From Erysipelotrichaceae bacterium (lineage in GTDB: Bacteria; Bacillota_I; Bacilli_A; Erysipelotrichales; Erysipelotrichaceae): a stretch of DNA of 8,377 nt. Below are positions 1 to 5,095 of the stretch, piece after piece (the stretch's first letter is position 1; each line of letters opens with the position of its first letter). Made by a program: the position numbers and the translations under genes. The notes under the pieces were generated by a model. That model was not told the DNA's origin and did not search any database. It saw nothing but the letters and a program-made list of their open reading frames with translations. The stretch covers positions 1-8,377 of the forward strand of contig JAFRAB010000034.1 in the NCBI GenBank assembly GCA_017405675.1, in the 5' to 3' direction.

Positions 1-12
1 ACGCCTGCCAGC

Positions 13-53
13 ATCCAAGTATTACTAGTTTCCCTTAAAAGGGTCTCTTGGAT
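13..53. repeat. Nested inverted repeats around the tnpA stop codon
   Basis: ATCCAAG (13-19) is complementary to CTTGGAT (47-53), and between them CCCTT (32-36) pairs with AAGGG (39-43) across a 2-base spacer. The structure straddles the tnpA stop codon at 25-27. It may be part of the downstream-end structure of the IS200 element or a transcript-end hairpin. No U-rich tail is visible on the minus strand inside the window, so termination is not supported. Confidence 0.35.
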
Positions 54-492
54 CAAACAAAGCTAACTGATCTGCTTCTTTGTCTGCTTTCAGTTGATTT
101 TCTATGTACTCCTTGATTGCCTTCGTATCTTTTCCTACGGTGTCTACATAATATCCTTTACACCAGAATTCTCTGTTTCGATACGCAAACTTCATGTTTC
201 CATATTTCTGAAAAATCAATAGACTGCTCTTCCCTTTTAGATATCCCATAAATCCACTCACACTCATTTTTGGTGGGATTGATATTAACAGATGTACATG
301 ATCAGGGCATATTTCTCCTTCGATTATTTCTACTCCCTTCCATTCACATAACTGTCTTATTATCCCCCTTATCTCCGCTCTCTTTTCCTCAAAGAACACT
401 TTCCTTCTATACTTCGGTGCGAACACTACGTGATACTTACAATTCCATTTTGTATGTGCTAAACTTTGAGTGACATTATCTTGTTTGTTCAT
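25..492 (-). CDS. tnpA: IS200/IS605-family transposase TnpA (Y1 HUH)
   Basis: This 155-residue protein is a Y1 transposase that nicks and joins single-stranded DNA at the ends of its element, acting as a dimer. Seen directly: the HUH metal-binding motif PDHVHLL with His65 and His67, and a later helix EYIENQ in which Tyr129 is the expected nucleophile and Gln133 the third metal ligand. The segments KYHVVFAPKYRRKV near the N-terminus and GYYVDTVG before the tyrosine helix are typical of the family. Its length fits the usual 150 or so residues, so it appears intact. The frame is open upstream to a TTG at 546, but the ATG at 492 is preferred: it has a strong AAAGGAGG site 11 bases upstream, and the extra 18 residues (MSKPASLNKGK...) are unlike the family. 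The leader is structured and may repress translation. Confidence 0.95.
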   Translation of the reverse strand: MNKQDNVTQSLAHTKWNCKYHVVFAPKYRRKVFFEEKRAEIRGIIRQLCEWKGVEIIEGEICPDHVHLLISIPPKMSVSGFMGYLKGKSSLLIFQKYGNMKFAYRNREFWCKGYYVDTVGKDTKAIKEYIENQLKADKEADQLALFDPRDPFKGN

Positions 493-501
493 CTTAATGT
501 T

Positions 502-566
502 ATCCTCCTTTGTCTTTCCTTTGTTCAAGCTGGCAGGCTTACTCAAAGTTTATCACATGGGAGGAT
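502..566 (-). promoter_or_regulatory. Structured tnpA leader that can mask the Shine-Dalgarno
   Basis: Bases 502-508 (ATCCTCC on the plus strand) are the complement of the tnpA ribosome binding site, and 560-566 (GGAGGAT) are its perfect inverted copy. In the tnpA transcript the upstream copy can therefore pair with the ribosome binding site over 7 base pairs. Inside the loop two further stems nest: 519-523 with 544-548 (CTTTG/CAAAG), and 527-530 with 537-540 (AAGC/GCTT) around a 6-base loop. Salmonella IS200 is known to hide its tnpA start in a leader stem-loop, and this looks like an independent version of the same device. The pairing is seen; the repression is inferred. Confidence 0.5.
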
Positions 567-598
567 TTCTTTTCTCACCGCTTAACCTCTTTTGTACT

Positions 599-615
599 CC
601 CGCCACTATGGCGGG
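599..615. repeat. Subterminal hairpin at the upstream end of the IS200 element
   Basis: CCCGCC (599-604) and GGCGGG (610-615) form a perfect 6-bp G+C stem with a 5-base loop. It sits about 110 bases upstream of the tnpA start, where the left-end hairpin recognised by an IS200/IS605 TnpA dimer is expected. On the plus strand it is followed by GTTTTT, so it could also act as a terminator for transcription entering the element from that side. There is no plus-strand gene upstream that needs it, so the transposase-binding role is preferred. Confidence 0.6.
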
Positions 616-626
616 GTTTTTGAATA

Positions 627-661
627 TAAGAAAAAAGATCCGCATTGACTATGCGGATCTT
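627..661 (-). terminator. Rho-independent terminator of the ispF-HMA-lipoprotein operon
   Basis: AAGATCCGCAT (635-645) and ATGCGGATCTT (651-661) form a perfect 11-bp stem with a 5-base loop. On the minus strand the stem is followed by a run of T (plus-strand A run at 631-636). It lies 17 bases beyond the stop codon of the lipoprotein gene, as expected for an intrinsic terminator. Only about 20 bases separate it from the IS hairpin. Confidence 0.9.
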
Positions 662-677
662 AAGTGTTTTATCCTGT

Positions 678-1808
678 TTAATCAAGGCTGGCATAATATG
701 GAGCTATGCCATGCTGACTGTTTGCGTATTTCTCACCCTTGGTGTAATAGAGGCTTCCACCCGGGCCTGTACCACTGGCTACATAATAAACTGTAGCCCC
801 GCTGCTGTTATTGGTATCAATAACTTTGACCATTCCGTCTTCAAAATTGAAAGTCAGCTGAATTGTTTCACCGTCTCTGGTCATTGTAGAATTGACCCGA
901 CCTTCAAACTTGTTATCAACAAGTACGCCTTCTGAAACGATTTTATCAAGTTTTGTCACCTGTTTTTCCAAAAACTGTTTGAACGGTCCGTTCCGCTTGT
1001 CATTTGTGAAATCGCAGTATGTAACTTCCTTAACGTATTTCTCGCCGTCAACTATGTGGGTATAGAACACGCCTGCTCCGGTCTTTCTGTTGTTTGCGTC
1101 CAGAGCACCGTAATAAACCGTCAGACAGCCGCTTTCCCAGTTGGCAGCCAGTACTTTGTCGTCTGCTACGATAACGTACACAGGAAGAGTAATTTTCTTA
1201 TATACCTTCTGTGTTTTGTTTTCAAGGTCTGTGCTTTCAATGGCTTTTATGATGCCCTCATAATCCTGATTCTCGATACAGCTCAGCAGATCTGTGCTGT
1301 CCTTCAGAGTATTTAGTTCAGTTTCAACTGTAACTGCCATATAAGTCTCATATATGACTTTCAGTTCTCCGGTAATCGTTTCACTGTCAGCATATCTGTC
1401 CATAAATGCCTTATATAAATTTTCAGCTTTATCAAGGTCTTCGGCTCCGGTTAAAAGCGCAGAACACAAACCTGCTAATGTTTGTTCTGCCTCGTCTTTG
1501 GCATCTGGGAATCTGTCGCGCAGTTCCTCCATGATCAAAAGTATATCCATAATACTGGCATCAGTTTCATAAGCTTTATTCCTTAACCAGCCTTTGTAAA
1601 ACTCCACTACCTTTGGTATTACTACTTCCTTATCCAGGCCGTCATTAATTGCTTTTTCATACAGATCAGCAGCTGCCCGATAGTCTTTGATTTCAAGAGC
1701 CTTCCGTACATCCTTATCAAGCTTTTCAATCTTGTCCACACAGCCGGCTGCAGTCGTAACCATTAGTACTGCCATTACAGCAAGAAGAATCTTTTTTAAT
1801 TGTTTCAT
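678..1808 (-). CDS. Lipoprotein with N-terminal helical (TPR-like) and C-terminal MORN-like repeats
   Basis: The protein has 376 residues and I do not recognise a named family. It starts with two to three lysines and a hydrophobic stretch (residues 7-19) ending in TAAGC, so Cys23 is a likely lipidation site and the mature protein would be anchored outside the membrane. Residues 33-60 (ALEIKDYRAAADLYEKAINDG) and about 120-145 (DLDKAENLYKAFMDRY) resemble TPR helices. The C-terminal part has three G/Y-rich units that look like degenerate MORN repeats: about 231-249 (VYYGALDANNRKTGAGVFY), 263-281 and 291-309 (SEGVLVDNKFEGRV). The ATG at 1808 has an AAGGA site that overlaps the stop codon of the preceding gene, with only 9 bases between the two genes, so the genes are co-transcribed. 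A repeat-based scaffold role at the cell surface is possible, but no enzymatic motif is visible. Confidence 0.85.
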   Translation of the reverse strand: MKQLKKILLAVMAVLMVTTAAGCVDKIEKLDKDVRKALEIKDYRAAADLYEKAINDGLDKEVVIPKVVEFYKGWLRNKAYETDASIMDILLIMEELRDRFPDAKDEAEQTLAGLCSALLTGAEDLDKAENLYKAFMDRYADSETITGELKVIYETYMAVTVETELNTLKDSTDLLSCIENQDYEGIIKAIESTDLENKTQKVYKKITLPVYVIVADDKVLAANWESGCLTVYYGALDANNRKTGAGVFYTHIVDGEKYVKEVTYCDFTNDKRNGPFKQFLEKQVTKLDKIVSEGVLVDNKFEGRVNSTMTRDGETIQLTFNFEDGMVKVIDTNNSSGATVYYVASGTGPGGSLYYTKGEKYANSQHGIAPYYASLD

Positions 1809-1818
1809 AATATTGTCC

Positions 1819-2019
1819 TTATATGATCTCTAAATCAACTATATCATATCCTTCATCCTTAAGCACTTCACAGATTTCGGATACGCTCTCACTTGTTTCA
1901 ATTACAGCTTCCTTACGGCGTGCATTAACACTCGCGTATGTATCGCCGATGTCTTCCAGCAGTTCCTTAAGTTCTCTGGCATCTGCTATTTCTTCAAAAA
2001 CGATCTTATATGTATACAT
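1819..2019 (-). CDS. Small HMA-like (ferredoxin-fold) protein lacking the CxxC metal site
   Basis: The protein has 66 residues. Its layout reads strand (YKIVFEEI), helix (ARELKELLEDIG), two strands (TYASVNARRKEAVIET), helix (SVSEICEVLKDEG) and strand (YDIVDLEII), which is the order of heavy-metal-associated domains such as copper chaperones. The segments ASVN...EAVIET and VSEICEVLKDEGYDI match that family well. Where metal-binding members carry GMTCxxC it has EIADARE, so metal transport by the usual chemistry is unlikely. The start codon overlaps the last base of the ispF stop (TAATG), and a GAGGT site lies in the end of ispF, so translation is probably coupled to ispF. It may bind a protein partner or a different ligand. 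The fold is inferred from pattern only. Confidence 0.85.
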   Translation of the reverse strand: MYTYKIVFEEIADARELKELLEDIGDTYASVNARRKEAVIETSESVSEICEVLKDEGYDIVDLEII

Positions 2020-2495
2020 TACTTTACCTCATCAATCAGTACCACAGCCTGGGCCACAGCACCTTCCTTATTTCCTACATATCCCAGTTTTTCTCCGGTA
2101 GTTGCCTTAACATTTATCTGATTCTCATTACACATCAGTACTCTGGCAATATTCTTTCTCATATCCGTGATATAGTCTTTCATTTTAGGCTCCTGAATGA
2201 GTATCAGAGAATCAACATTGATGACTTCAAAGCCGTTTTCGTCAAGAAGTTTCTTTGTGTGTTCAAGAAGTTTCATGGAGGATATGCCCTTATATTTATC
2301 GTCGGTATCAGGGAAATGTTTTCCAATATCACCCAAACCCATGGCTCCGATAAGAGCTTCAATGATGGCATGCAGCAGCACATCAGCATCGGAATGACCT
2401 AAAAGACCTTTTTCGTAAGGTATTTTAACTCCTCCCAGTATCAGATCTCTGCCTTCTACCAGTCTGTGAATATCTGTTGACTGTCCTATTCTCAT
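2019..2495 (-). CDS. ispF: 2-C-methyl-D-erythritol 2,4-cyclodiphosphate synthase (IspF)
   Basis: IspF is a cytosolic homotrimer of the MEP isoprenoid pathway. It cyclises CDP-methylerythritol 2-phosphate to the 2,4-cyclodiphosphate and releases CMP. Seen directly: Asp8, His10 and His42, which sit at the same positions as the metal ligands in the E. coli enzyme, [13 protein letters not shown] (31-43), [11 protein letters not shown], and near the C-terminus [20 protein letters not shown]. Position 46 is Glu where E. coli has Asp. The 158-residue length is normal. An ATG also exists at 2501, but the one at 2495 is preferred: the AGGCAGG site is 8 bases from it and only 2 bases from the other, and it gives the usual MRIG start. 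No ispD is adjacent, unlike many genomes. It is the first gene of an operon with the HMA-like and lipoprotein genes. Confidence 0.97.
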   Translation of the reverse strand: MRIGQSTDIHRLVEGRDLILGGVKIPYEKGLLGHSDADVLLHAIIEALIGAMGLGDIGKHFPDTDDKYKGISSMKLLEHTKKLLDENGFEVINVDSLILIQEPKMKDYITDMRKNIARVLMCNENQINVKATTGEKLGYVGNKEGAVAQAVVLIDEVK

Positions 2496-2501
2496 AAACA
2501 T

Positions 2502-2610
2502 TACCTGCCTGTCTTATTAAATAAAATAAAAATAATTCTTTTATTTTATATATTTATATTATATATTATAATTTAAAGTAATCACACATCCACATAGAAA
2601 GAGGTGCCGT
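2502..2610. promoter_or_regulatory. AT-rich divergent promoter region between ispF and ydbC
   Basis: The stretch 2514-2577 is almost pure A and T. On the plus strand a perfect TATAAT lies at 2567-2572, and on the minus strand TATAAT copies read from 2563 to 2558 and from 2570 to 2565. The two directions thus share one core and could compete for RNA polymerase. I see no good -35 hexamer on either strand, so exact starts are uncertain. The plus-strand gene ydbC has an AAGAGGTG ribosome binding site at 2600-2607. Confidence 0.5.
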
Positions 2611-2823
2611 ATGGATTTTAGTTACGAAGTAGTAGAACATATCGGAATTCTGTCTGAACAGAAGAACGGCTGGAAAAAAGAGCTGAACCTGGTTAGCTGG
2701 AATGGCAGAGAACCTGTATATGACATCAGAACCTGGAGCCCTGATGGCTCAAAGATGGGTAAAGGTGTTACCATTTCAAAAGAAGAAATGGAAAACCTTA
2801 AAGAGCTCTTAAAAGGAATGTAG
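2611..2823 (+). CDS. ydbC: YdbC-like PC4-domain protein (putative single-stranded nucleic acid binding)
   Basis: The 70-residue protein matches the bacterial YdbC family, which has the fold of the eukaryotic coactivator PC4/p15 and binds single-stranded DNA as a dimer in the Lactococcus homologue. Seen directly: FSYEVVEHIGILSE, then KNGWKKELNLVSWNG, YDIRTWSPDG and KMGKGVTISKEEMENLKELL, which is the expected series of beta strands followed by one C-terminal helix. Basic and aromatic residues are spread through the strands, in keeping with nucleic acid contact. It is a single-gene unit: its own TATAAT upstream, an AGAGG site just before the ATG, and a terminator 10 bases after the stop. The family role in vivo is not established; replication or transcription support is the usual guess. 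Confidence 0.9.
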   Translation: MDFSYEVVEHIGILSEQKNGWKKELNLVSWNGREPVYDIRTWSPDGSKMGKGVTISKEEMENLKELLKGM

Positions 2824-2832
2824 TATTTTAAT

Positions 2833-2858
2833 AAACACCGGTTATCCGGTGTTTTAAC
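2833..2858 (+). terminator. Terminator of ydbC
   Basis: AAACACCGG (2833-2841) and CCGGTGTTT (2846-2854) form a 9-bp stem with the loop TTAT. The tail is short (TTTT then AACTT), and the hairpin begins 10 bases after the ydbC stop codon. The minus-strand tail is not U-rich, so it serves mainly the plus strand. Confidence 0.8.
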
Positions 2859-2874
2859 TTGTTCATTGCAAACG

Positions 2875-2899
2875 AAAAGCTTCTTGCGAAGCTTTTTTT
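2875..2899. terminator. Bidirectional terminator between ydbC and darA
   Basis: AAAAGCTTC (2875-2883) and GAAGCTTTT (2888-2896) form a 9-bp stem with the loop TTGC. On the plus strand the T run continues to 2899. On the minus strand the stem starts 4 bases after the darA stop codon and ends in TTTT followed by CGTTTG. It most likely ends the yyzM-ychF-darA transcript and also backs up the ydbC terminator. Confidence 0.8.
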
Positions 2900-2900
2900 A

Positions 2901-3224
2901 TTATGCCTTAACGAACTGTTCAACATCCAGTACAAAGATGGTAGCGCCGCCAACCTGTACTTCAATTGGATAAGATGAATAGTGACCAACATCAAATGTA
3001 GCAGTTGCCGGAACGATTTCGGTTCTTCTGCTGCTTTCACTCTTAATCAGTTCAATTACTGCAGGAACATTCTCTTCATCAGTACCAATCAGGAAAGTGG
3101 TGTTACCGGCTCTTAAGAAACCACCGGTTGTTGATAACTTTGTGATAAAAAATCCGTGTTCTGTTAAAGTAGATGTAACTGCAGCACTGTCATCATTAGA
3201 TACAATAGCGATAATTAATTTCAT
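2901..3224 (-). CDS. darA: Cyclic-di-AMP receptor of the DarA/PstA family (PII-like)
   Basis: The protein (107 residues) belongs to the PII-like trimeric receptors that bind cyclic-di-AMP in Bacillota. Seen directly: the N-terminal strand MKLIIAIV, the hallmark TKLSTTGGFLRAGNTTFLIGT (residues 28-48, including Asn41) and the C-terminal YPIEVQVGGATIFVLDVEQF. Compared from memory with the S. aureus and B. subtilis proteins, position 26 is Phe instead of Arg, the long loop before YPIEV is about two residues shorter and lacks the PMGG motif, and the C-terminal HQF is replaced by VKA. It starts 17 bases after ychF with a strong AAGGAGG site, so it is the last gene of the yyzM-ychF-darA operon. Its downstream partner is unknown even in model species. 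Confidence 0.93.
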   Translation of the reverse strand: MKLIIAIVSNDDSAAVTSTLTEHGFFITKLSTTGGFLRAGNTTFLIGTDEENVPAVIELIKSESSRRTEIVPATATFDVGHYSSYPIEVQVGGATIFVLDVEQFVKA

Positions 3225-3241
3225 GTCCTGTTCCTCCTTAA

Positions 3242-4342
3242 TTAAACATTGAATCTTATATGCATGATGTCTCCATCCTGTACAACATATTCTTTTCCTT
3301 CTACGCGCAGCTTGCCGGCTTCCTTTAAAGCCTGTTCACTGCCGTATTCCATAATATCATTATAACTGAATACCTCGGCTCTGATAAAGCCTTTCTTGAA
3401 ATCTGAATGAATTACGCCGGCGCAGTCCGGAGCTTTCATTCCCTTTGTAAAGGTCCAGGCTCTTACTTCATCTGTTCCTACTGTTAAGAAGGTACACAGA
3501 TTCAGTATGGAGTACGCTGTTACTATGATTTCGTCCAGTCCGCTGTGCTGTAAGCCCATCTCTTCCAGGAACATCTGCTTTTCATCGTCTTCCAGCTGAG
3601 AAAGTTCCTCTTCCGTTCTGGCAGTAATGGCGATGACCTTGTTGTTTTCGGCATCAGCGATCTTCTTTACTTCCTGATAATACGGACTGTCCTGCGGATG
3701 GCTGATATCTGCTTCTGACATGTTGGCAATGTATATTACCGGTTTGATCGTCAGCAGGTTATATGACTTGGCCAGTAATTTCTCTTCATCATTTAATTCA
3801 ACGTTACGGGCACCTTTACCTTCTTCCAGAGCTGCTTTCAGCTTTTTCAGAAGTTCGTATTCCTTAACGGCATCCTTTTCCTTGGTCTGAGCCTTTCTCT
3901 CAACCTTGCTGATGCGGTTGATTACCGTATCAAGGTCAGCCAGAGCCAGTTCCACATTGACGATTTCAATGTCTCTTTTAGGATCAACTGAATTCTCTAC
4001 ATGTGTTATGCTGGCGTCATCGAAGCATCTTACGACATGGCATATGGCATCAACTTCTCTGATATGACCCAGGAACTTGTTGCCCAGGCCTTCACCTCTG
4101 GACGCTCCCTTTACCAGACCGGCAATGTCTGTAAACTCAAACGTTGTCTTTATGGTCTTTTTAGGTTTGAACATGGCACTCAGTTTATCGACTCTTTCGT
4201 CAGGTACCTCAACGGTTTTAACGTTAGGATTAATAGTCGCAAACGGATAGTTGGCTGCTTCAACCTGTGATTTTGTGATGGCATTAAATAATGTTGATTT
4301 GCCTACATTAGGTAAACCTATGATTCCCGCTGTTAATGGCAT
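3242..4342 (-). CDS. ychF: YchF/OLA1-type P-loop ATPase
   Basis: YchF is an Obg-related translation-factor NTPase that prefers ATP to GTP and associates with ribosomes. At 366 residues it is full length. Seen directly: the P-loop GLPNVGKS (9-16), the G3 motif DIAGLVKGAS (72-81) followed by RGEGLGNKFL, and ANMSE near residue 205 in place of the GTP-specific NKxD, which explains the ATP preference in this family. A coiled-coil-like charged region (KVERKAQTKEKDAVKEYELLKKL) lies in the middle. The C-terminal TGS-type domain includes VRAWTFTKGMKAPDCAG, DFKKGFIRAEV and VQDGDIMHIRFNV. The ATG directly follows the stop codon of yyzM (TAAATG), with GAGGTG as the ribosome binding site inside that gene, so the two are probably coupled. 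Confidence 0.97.
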   Translation of the reverse strand: MPLTAGIIGLPNVGKSTLFNAITKSQVEAANYPFATINPNVKTVEVPDERVDKLSAMFKPKKTIKTTFEFTDIAGLVKGASRGEGLGNKFLGHIREVDAICHVVRCFDDASITHVENSVDPKRDIEIVNVELALADLDTVINRISKVERKAQTKEKDAVKEYELLKKLKAALEEGKGARNVELNDEEKLLAKSYNLLTIKPVIYIANMSEADISHPQDSPYYQEVKKIADAENNKVIAITARTEEELSQLEDDEKQMFLEEMGLQHSGLDEIIVTAYSILNLCTFLTVGTDEVRAWTFTKGMKAPDCAGVIHSDFKKGFIRAEVFSYNDIMEYGSEQALKEAGKLRVEGKEYVVQDGDIMHIRFNV

Positions 4343-4537
4343 TTACTGCACCTCGCTTGAACTAACTACTTTTTTCAGCTTTCTTTCGAATTCGCTTCTG
4401 GGCATAAGAACACTGTTGCCACAGCCCAGGCACTTAATTCTTATATCGGCACCCATTCTGATAATGCGCCACTGTTTTGACTTATGGCATGGGTGTTCTT
4501 TTTTCATTTCAATAATATCGTCTAATTTATATTCCAT
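4343..4537 (-). CDS. yyzM: DUF951 protein (YyzM-like)
   Basis: The 64-residue protein fits the DUF951 family of Bacillota, whose members lie directly upstream of ychF, as here and as in B. subtilis yyzM-yyaF. Seen directly: YKLDDIIEMKKEHPCHKSKQWRI, then GADIRIKCLGCGNSVLMPRSEFERKLKK. Cys17 and the CLGC pair form a CPC-less, zinc-ribbon-like set of cysteines (three in total, with His15 and His18 close by), so binding of one metal ion is possible. The many Lys and Arg residues near the C-terminus would suit RNA or ribosome contact. Both points are inference; no function is known for the family. It is the first gene of the operon, with GGTGA at 4544-4548 (minus strand) as a modest ribosome binding site. 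Confidence 0.88.
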   Translation of the reverse strand: MEYKLDDIIEMKKEHPCHKSKQWRIIRMGADIRIKCLGCGNSVLMPRSEFERKLKKVVSSSEVQ

Positions 4538-4559
4538 TTTACTTCACCGGATCTTTTTC

Positions 4560-4565
4560 ATTATA
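4560..4565 (-). promoter_or_regulatory. -10 box for the yyzM-ychF-darA operon
   Basis: A perfect TATAAT reads on the minus strand from 4565 to 4560, between the dtd stop codon and the yyzM start. The best upstream hexamer at 17 bases is TTAGAA, a weak -35 match. Transcription would start near 4553 and give a leader of roughly 16 bases that still includes the GGTGA site. The operon can thus be expressed independently of dtd. Confidence 0.5.
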
Positions 4566-4573
4566 CACCAGAA

Positions 4574-5014
4574 TCACAGTCCTTCTAATATTATTGTTAC
4601 CGGACCATCATTGGTGAGGGAAACCTTCATGTCTGCACCGAAAATGCCCGTTTCTACTCTTAATCCCTGTTCTCTCAGACAGTCATTGAAGTACTCGTAT
4701 AATTCATTGGCTTCCTGTCCTCCCAGGGCATCAATGAAGCTCGGTCTGTTGCCCTTACGGGAGTCTGCATATAGTGTAAACTGAGAGATCGACAGAATGG
4801 CTCCGTTAACATCAAAGATGTTTCGGTTCATCTTATTGTTTTCGTCTTCAAAAACACGCAGCTTAGCTACCTTGTTAGCGTATTTTCTGGCTGTTTCCTT
4901 ATCGTCATCGTGGCCAAAGCCTACCAGCAACATATAACCTTTGCCGATTTCGCCGGTTACCTGTCCTTCGACAACACACTTGGCCTGTGAAACTCTCTGT
5001 ACTACTATCTTCAT
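4574..5014 (-). CDS. dtd: D-aminoacyl-tRNA deacylase (Dtd)
   Basis: Dtd hydrolyses D-amino acids (and Gly mischarged on tRNA-Ala) from tRNA, acting as a cytosolic dimer. Seen directly: SQFTL at residues 77-81, followed by YADSRKGNRPSF, and the Gly-cisPro signature NDGPVT with Gly137 and Pro138. These positions equal those of the E. coli enzyme when the ATG at 5014 is used, which gives 146 residues and the standard MKIVVQRV start. The frame is open to an ATG at 5065, but the 17 extra residues (MRYHFLVLSQ...) are unlike the family. Neither start has a good Shine-Dalgarno. A TATAGA element at 5029-5024 would put the transcript start about 3 bases before the ATG, so a leaderless message is possible. 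It is divergent from rarA. Confidence 0.95.
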   Translation of the reverse strand: MKIVVQRVSQAKCVVEGQVTGEIGKGYMLLVGFGHDDDKETARKYANKVAKLRVFEDENNKMNRNIFDVNGAILSISQFTLYADSRKGNRPSFIDALGGQEANELYEYFNDCLREQGLRVETGIFGADMKVSLTNDGPVTIILEGL

Positions 5015-5023
5015 AATATATAT

Positions 5024-5029
5024 TCTATA
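5024..5029 (-). promoter_or_regulatory. Possible -10 element for dtd
   Basis: TATAGA on the minus strand lies 9 bases upstream of the dtd ATG. If used, the transcript would begin at or within a few bases of the start codon. This would agree with the absence of a ribosome binding site. The -35 side is weak (TTGGTT or TTCTTG at 15 to 18 bases), so this is only a candidate. Confidence 0.3.
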
Positions 5030-5087
5030 TCGTTTCTGTGACAAAACCAAGAAATGATATCTCATCTTTCAACTTGAACTAAAATAT

Positions 5088-5095
5088 AGTATACT
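5088..5095. promoter_or_regulatory. Palindromic -10 element (AGTATACT) between dtd and rarA
   Basis: AGTATACT is its own reverse complement, so TATACT is present on the plus strand at 5090-5095 and on the minus strand at 5093-5088. For rarA the box ends 8 bases before the ATG at 5104, which places the transcript start about one or two bases before the start codon. The hexamer 17 bases upstream is TTTCAA, a weak -35. The minus-strand reading could start a longer dtd transcript near 5081. Confidence 0.4.

Larger units (their letters stand above)
1..616 (-). mobile_element. IS200-type insertion sequence (tnpA only), left side cut by or near the window edge
   Basis: The stretch holds one Y1 HUH transposase gene read on the minus strand, a structured leader and a subterminal hairpin at 599-615, which is the usual plan of an IS200 element (single-strand transposition, no terminal inverted repeats, no target duplication). 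The upstream end of the element must lie between the hairpin and the host terminator that begins at 635, so I place it near 616. The other end lies at or before position 1, because only 24 bases follow the stop codon. No tnpB/IscB-like gene is visible. Exact ends cannot be set without a second copy or an empty site for comparison. Confidence 0.65.

Noticed and set aside
493..546. Longer tnpA starting at TTG 546
   Set aside because: The ATG at 492 has a strong ribosome binding site and matches the family start. The extra residues would be encoded by the structured leader.
599..622. IS hairpin followed by GTTTTT as a plus-strand terminator
   Set aside because: No plus-strand gene ends upstream. 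The position fits the left-end structure of an IS200 element better, though a shielding role remains possible.
470..796. Plus-strand open frame across the tnpA leader and the operon terminator
   Set aside because: It spans two strong hairpins, has no ribosome binding site and no recognisable protein pattern.
1056..1572. Plus-strand open frames opposite the lipoprotein gene
   Set aside because: No ribosome binding site and Ser/Cys-rich translations typical of antisense shadows. The minus-strand frame has a signal peptide, lipobox and operon context.
2828..3040. Minus-strand frame overlapping the end of darA and both terminators
   Set aside because: It reads through two terminator hairpins and lies in another frame of a well-supported gene.
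4001..4784. Two long plus-strand open frames opposite ychF, yyzM and dtd
   Set aside because: They lie antisense to well-identified genes, have no ribosome binding sites, and their translations show no family pattern.
5015..5065. Longer dtd starting at ATG 5065
   Set aside because: The extra 17 residues do not fit the family, and numbering from 5014 puts SQFTL and the Gly-cisPro motif at the standard positions.
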